Below, piece after piece: positions 60,311 through 64,000 of a stretch of 64,000 nucleotides of DNA. Location of the stretch: assembly GCF_008974265.1 (NCBI RefSeq), contig NZ_BKZW01000005.1, forward strand, positions 62,001 to 126,000. The letters run 5' to 3'. The stretch is from Dictyobacter vulcani (GTDB taxonomy: Bacteria; Chloroflexota; Ktedonobacteria; Ktedonobacterales; Ktedonobacteraceae). The notes under the pieces were generated by a model, which saw only the letters and a program-made list of their open reading frames with translations, was not told where the DNA came from and searched no databases. Positions within the stretch are counted from its first letter, which is position 1. Each line of letters opens with the position of its first letter. Made by a program: the position numbers and the translations under genes.

Positions 60311-61786
60311 ATGTTATTGACGATTTCAACCACACATCAACCAGCCACGGATCTTGGCTATCTGTTGCATAAAAATCCTGCTCGCTTGCAGAGTTTTACT
60401 TTGAATTTCGGGCAAGCGCACGTGTTTTATCCCGAGGCGAGTGCCGAGCGCTGTACGGCTGCGCTGCTATTGGATATTAATACTGTCGACCTGGTGCGCA
60501 GCAAGGATAGTTCTATCTCGATGGATCAGTATGTTAACGATCGGCCCTATGTTGCCTCTTCTTTTATGAGCGTTGCGCTGGCTGATGTCTTTGGTACGGC
60601 CCTCAATGGTCGTTGTAAGCAGCGTCCAGAATTAGTGACGACGGCTATTCCGCTGGAGGCGAAAATTGCAGCTATTCCCTCGCGTGGTGGAGAAGAATGG
60701 CTACGGAAACTTTTTGAGCCACTGGGCTATCAGGTCGAGATAATACAGCATAGTCTGGATGAAGAACATCCTGAATGGGGTGCCAGCCCATACTTTACGC
60801 TTACCCTCAAGGCCAATTGTCGCTTGAGCGAATTGCTGACCCATCTCTATGTTTTAATTCCAGTGCTGGATAATGCCAAGCATTACTGGATTGGCAATGA
60901 TGAGGTAGAAAAGTTATTAAAGCGTGGCAGTGGTTGGCTGCAGGGACATCCTGAGCGTCGGAACATCGCCTATAACTATCTGCGCCATAAGCATAATTTG
61001 ACTCGCGATGCCCTGGAGCGTCTGGTGGCAGAAGAAGTGTTAGCCGAAGAGGAGTCGGCTGCCACTATCGAGGCTGATGGCGTGGATGTTACTGCCTCTG
61101 GAAGTACCGTTGAAGTTGAGCCTATCACGGCTGAGGCGGCCCAGGCTGCTGAGAAGCGGACAAGTCTGCATGAGCAGCGTTTGCTGGCGGCTCTGGATAT
61201 TCTTAAGCAGAGTGGCGCCAGGCGCGTGTTGGATCTGGGCTGCGGTGAGGGTCGTTTGCTGAAGAAGCTTTTACAAGAGAAAAGTTTTGAGCATATCCTG
61301 GGACTGGATGTCTCGTATAAGGCCCTGGAATTGGCGCAGAAGCGTTTACACATGGAGCGTATGGCGCCGCGCCAGCGTGAGCGAATTACCCTGTTGCATG
61401 GTGCCCTGACCTATCGGGATAAGCGCCTGGAAGGTTATGATGCTGCAGCCGTGATCGAAGTCATCGAACATCTGGATCCAGCGCGCTTGAGTGCATTTGA
61501 GCGGGTGCTTTTTGAGTTTGCGCATCCAGATACTGTCGTTATTACGACCCCAAATGCCGAGTATAACGTGAAATACGAGACGCTGGAGGCTGGCAAGTTC
61601 CGGCATCAGGATCATCGCTTTGAATGGACACGCACACAATTTCAGGATTGGGCCCGGCCGCTTGCCGAGCGCTCTGGCTATCAGGTAGATTTCTCGCCCA
61701 TCGGGACCGAGGATGCCGAGGTGGGAGCCCCTTCACAGATGGCCGTTTTCGCACGCAGTAGCGCTACTATAGAGTCTGAGGTATAA
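60311..61786 (+). CDS. hen1: 3'-terminal RNA ribose 2'-O-methyltransferase Hen1
   Basis: A 491-residue protein. The N-terminal half (MLLTISTTHQPATDLGYLLH, NFGQAHVFYPEASAERCTAA) is the bacterial Hen1 domain known to activate the Pnkp ligase. The C-terminal methyltransferase has the SAM motif VLDLGCGEGRLL and the metal-binding set EVIEHLD plus His in RHQDHRFEW, as in Hen1 enzymes that methylate the 2'-OH at a 3' RNA end. Methylation before sealing makes the repaired site resistant to re-cutting. ATG 60311 begins the open frame; no strong SD was seen. It ends 11 bases before pnkp. Confidence 0.94.
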   Translation: MLLTISTTHQPATDLGYLLHKNPARLQSFTLNFGQAHVFYPEASAERCTAALLLDINTVDLVRSKDSSISMDQYVNDRPYVASSFMSVALADVFGTALNGRCKQRPELVTTAIPLEAKIAAIPSRGGEEWLRKLFEPLGYQVEIIQHSLDEEHPEWGASPYFTLTLKANCRLSELLTHLYVLIPVLDNAKHYWIGNDEVEKLLKRGSGWLQGHPERRNIAYNYLRHKHNLTRDALERLVAEEVLAEEESAATIEADGVDVTASGSTVEVEPITAEAAQAAEKRTSLHEQRLLAALDILKQSGARRVLDLGCGEGRLLKKLLQEKSFEHILGLDVSYKALELAQKRLHMERMAPRQRERITLLHGALTYRDKRLEGYDAAAVIEVIEHLDPARLSAFERVLFEFAHPDTVVITTPNAEYNVKYETLEAGKFRHQDHRFEWTRTQFQDWARPLAERSGYQVDFSPIGTEDAEVGAPSQMAVFARSSATIESEV

Positions 61787-61797
61787 AAAAGAAGTAT

Positions 61798-63255
61798 ATG
61801 AAAGTAACTATTCCTGAACTCTCGCTCGTTGTCCTGGTTGGTCCATCTGGCTCAGGTAAATCGACCTTCGCGCGTACGCATTTCAAGCCGACCGAGGTGC
61901 TTTCTTCTGATTATTGTCGTGGCCTGGTTTCTGACGATGAGAACGATCAGGCGGCTACCGCAGACGCTTTTGCGGTCCTGCACTTTATTGCGGCGAAGCG
62001 TCTGGCGGCCGGTAAATTGACGGTAATTGATGCGACCAATGTCCAGCCAGAGTCGCGTAAAGCGCTGGTTGCGCTAGCCCGGAAATATCATTGTCTGCTG
62101 ACCGCGATTGTCTTTGATCTGTCCGAAAAGATTTGTCAGGAGCGCAACCGTGAGCGATCTGATCGACAGTTTGGACCACATGTGGTGCGGCAGCAGTTGA
62201 ACCAGATGCGTAAATCCCTGCGTAATCTGAAGACCGAGGGTTTCCATAACATCTATACCCTCTCTACTCCAGAACGTATCGCTGACGTGCAGATCGAGCG
62301 TGAGCGGCTCTATAGTAACTTGAAGCATGAGCATGGTCCTTTTGATATTATTGGCGATGTGCATGGCTGTTTTGCTGAACTGTCAATGCTGTTGCAGGAA
62401 CTTGGCTATGAGATCAAGCGCGATGAGCAGGCTGAGTCACAATTTCAGGTCAGACATCCCGAGGGACGGAAAGTTGTTTTTCTGGGTGACCTGGTTGACC
62501 GTGGGCCTGCCACGCCAGCCGTGTTGCGCCTGGTGATGGATATGGTGGAGTCTGGTGTGGCGCTGTGTGTGCCGGGCAATCATGATGTCAAGCTACTGCG
62601 TAAGTTGAAAGGCAAAGATGTCTCGCTAAAGCATGGTATCGTGGAGTCCTTGCAGCAGTTGGAGCAGGAGCCAGAGGACTTTAAGCGGCGCGTGATCAAT
62701 TTTATGGATGGTTTGACCAGCCACTTTGTGCTGGATGCGGGTAAACTGGTGGTGGCTCATGCGGGACTGCAAGCAAGTATGCAGGGTCGTGGCTCACGGG
62801 CTGTGCGTGAGTTTGCGCTGTATGGTGAGACGACTGGCGAGACCGATGAGTTTGGACTGCCCATTCGCTATAACTGGGCCGCCGATTATCGTGGGAGTGC
62901 CATGGTGGTCTATGGCCATACGCCAGTTCCCACGCCTGCCTGGCTCAACCATACTATCAATATCGATACTGGCTGTGTCTTTGGTGGACAACTGACTGCT
63001 CTGCGTTATCCTGAGCAAGAACTGATCGCGGTCGCGGCCCAGCAGGTCTATTGTGAGCCTGTACGCCCACTACAACCTGTCGAGGCGCCCGACGTTCTTT
63101 CGGCCCAGCAGTCCCATGATGAGGTGCTGGATGTTGAGGATGTGATTGGTAAGCGACTGGTGCAGACCCGTTTGCAGCCCAGGATCACGATCCGCGAAGA
63201 GAATGCCATCGCTGCCCTGGAGGTGATGAGTCGCTTTGCGGCCAATCCCAAATGA
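61798..63255 (+). CDS. pnkp: polynucleotide kinase-phosphatase Pnkp, kinase and phosphatase domains
   Basis: A 485-residue frame. Kinase domain: P-loop LVGPSGSGKSTFA at about 12-24. Phosphatase (calcineurin-type) domain from about 178: FDIIGDVHGCF, GDLVDRGPATP, CVPGNHDVKLL, VVAHAGLQA and VYGHTPVPTP, giving all metal ligands. It heals broken RNA ends by adding 5' phosphate and removing 2',3'-cyclic or 3' phosphate. Usual Pnkp proteins continue without break into a ligase domain (about 850 residues). Here TGA at 63253-63255 falls where relatives have the Trp of RWLIYLPPTMSP, and the ligase domain follows in the same frame. Operon with hen1. Confidence 0.93.
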   Translation: MKVTIPELSLVVLVGPSGSGKSTFARTHFKPTEVLSSDYCRGLVSDDENDQAATADAFAVLHFIAAKRLAAGKLTVIDATNVQPESRKALVALARKYHCLLTAIVFDLSEKICQERNRERSDRQFGPHVVRQQLNQMRKSLRNLKTEGFHNIYTLSTPERIADVQIERERLYSNLKHEHGPFDIIGDVHGCFAELSMLLQELGYEIKRDEQAESQFQVRHPEGRKVVFLGDLVDRGPATPAVLRLVMDMVESGVALCVPGNHDVKLLRKLKGKDVSLKHGIVESLQQLEQEPEDFKRRVINFMDGLTSHFVLDAGKLVVAHAGLQASMQGRGSRAVREFALYGETTGETDEFGLPIRYNWAADYRGSAMVVYGHTPVPTPAWLNHTINIDTGCVFGGQLTALRYPEQELIAVAAQQVYCEPVRPLQPVEAPDVLSAQQSHDEVLDVEDVIGKRLVQTRLQPRITIREENAIAALEVMSRFAANPK

Positions 63256-64000
63256 TTGATCTATCTGCCGCCGACGATGTCGCCGAGTGAAACCACGCAG
63301 CAAGCCGGACTGCTTGAATATCCTGAGGAAGCATTTGCCTATTATCGTCAAGAAGGGATCGAGCGCGTTGTCTGTGAAGAAAAGCATATGGGCTCACGTG
63401 CGATTGTGATCGTCTGCCGGGATGAACAGGCGGTGCAACGCCGGTTTGGAGTCATCAACGAGGGTATCGGCATCTGCTATACGCGTACTGGTCGTCGTTT
63501 CTTTGATGATCAGCAACTGGAAGCGGCGCTCCTGCAGCGTGTCCAGCAAGCCCTGACGGCCACCAACTTCTGGGAACGCTTCGAGACCGACTGGGTCAGC
63601 CTGGACTGCGAACTCTTACCCTGGTCCGTCAAAGCTCAATCCCTGGTCCTCAAGCAGTATGCTGCCGTTGGCGCGGCCTCGCGTACATCCCTGGATCAAA
63701 CCTTGCTAGCATTGGAGCAGGCGCGTAGCAATGGTAGTGAAAACATCGATGCGGTACTGGATAGTTATCGGCAACGTCAGGGCTTAGCTCGGCGCTATGT
63801 GGATGCGTATTGTCAGTATTGCTGGCCCGTCAACAGTATTGACGACCTGAAACTGGCTCCTTTCCATCTGCTAGCTACCGAGGGCAAACTGTATATTGAT
63901 AAAGATCACGTCTGGCATATGCAGACCCTGGCCGAGATCTGTCGCGCCGACGAAAAGATCCTGCTGGCAACGCCTTATCTGGTAGTGGATGTTAATGATC
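63256..64000 (+). CDS. pnkp: Pnkp ligase (adenylyltransferase) domain, in frame after a TGA, cut by the window end
   Basis: Directly after the TGA the same frame reads LIYLPPTMSPSETTQQAG, then VVCEEKHMGSRAIVIVCRD, where EEKHMGSRA is the ligase motif I with the nucleotidyl-accepting Lys. It stays open to base 64000 (ends LLATPYLVVDVND). In known enzymes this part belongs to the same chain as the kinase-phosphatase. Possible explanations are a nonsense mutation (TGG to TGA), a sequencing error, stop read-through, or separate translation from TTG 63256 or ATG 63277, neither of which has a visible ribosome binding site. The domain itself shows no decay. Confidence 0.85.
   Translation, partial: MIYLPPTMSPSETTQQAGLLEYPEEAFAYYRQEGIERVVCEEKHMGSRAIVIVCRDEQAVQRRFGVINEGIGICYTRTGRRFFDDQQLEAALLQRVQQALTATNFWERFETDWVSLDCELLPWSVKAQSLVLKQYAAVGAASRTSLDQTLLALEQARSNGSENIDAVLDSYRQRQGLARRYVDAYCQYCWPVNSIDDLKLAPFHLLATEGKLYIDKDHVWHMQTLAEICRADEKILLATPYLVVDVND

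Noticed and set aside
63253..63255. TGA read as tryptophan throughout the genome
   Set aside because: TGA clearly ends several intact genes in the window (importer ATPase and first permease, gadB, molybdopterin enzyme), so a changed code is not supported.

Overview
The window looks like the chromosome of a large-genome, soil-type bacterium of the Ktedonobacteria (Chloroflexota). This is inferred from gene content and style, not from a marker gene. The signs are TnpB and IS4-type elements, many Ktedonobacteria-like sigma factors and glycosyltransferases with low-complexity tails, a Hen1/Pnkp RNA-repair pair, a TPR-CHAT gene, and abundant long palindromic intergenic repeats. Coding density is moderate. 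Genes lie in short operons on both strands, with clear SD sequences, consensus -35/-10 promoters at both tRNA genes, and many strong intrinsic terminators.

Layout. 0-1 kb: end of a TnpB element. 1-5.2 kb: Nudix hydrolase and a complete betaine/choline-type ABC importer (ATPase, two permeases, lipoprotein). 5.3-9.4 kb: glutamate decarboxylase, a crotonase, glycogen synthase. 9.6-12.5 kb: sigma factor, a split LarC-like gene, DUF1992. 12.5-13.6 kb: palindromic repeats, a broken Uma2 nuclease gene, tRNA-Thr(CGU). 13.8-19.8 kb: RdgB, a DnaQ-DinG protein whose helicase motor looks dead, a molybdopterin oxidoreductase. 19.9-24.2 kb: small unknown gene, PspA, tRNA-Gly(CCC), a 785-bp nested palindrome, an MFS transporter, a GlsB-type membrane protein. 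24.2-33.5 kb: two glycosyltransferases, a serine-biosynthesis pair (aminotransferase and serA), pyruvate kinase. 33.9-35.2 kb: rpsP-khpA-rimM. 35.2-46.4 kb: two small proteins, transketolase, lipid kinase, RNase H, phosphotransferase, deoC and a double-domain aldehyde dehydrogenase. 46.5-49 kb: an AT-rich island with a secreted beta-strand-rich protein and a lipoprotein between direct repeats. 49-51.9 kb: MOSC protein, dCache sensor, DUF4388 protein. 52.3-60.2 kb: nested repeats with an IS4-family element, then a sigma factor / double-zinc-finger protein / TPR-CHAT protease module bracketed by oppositely oriented copies of a palindromic element. 60.3-64 kb: hen1 and pnkp, running off the window.

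How the genes connect. The importer and gadB suggest osmotic and acid stress handling. The aminotransferase, serA and pyk sit together in three-carbon metabolism. deoC and the aldehyde dehydrogenase fit deoxyribose breakdown. Hen1 and Pnkp together repair RNA cut by ribotoxins.

The most system-like novelty is the sigma / zinc-finger / TPR-CHAT cluster, which resembles in logic a protease-released sigma circuit. The most unusual DNA is the palindromic repeat family: three long copies keep their base pairing by matching changes on both arms.

Caution: at least ten single-base frame breaks, most of them in homopolymer runs (including rpsP and rimM), point to residual assembly indels. Split genes here should be read with that in mind.
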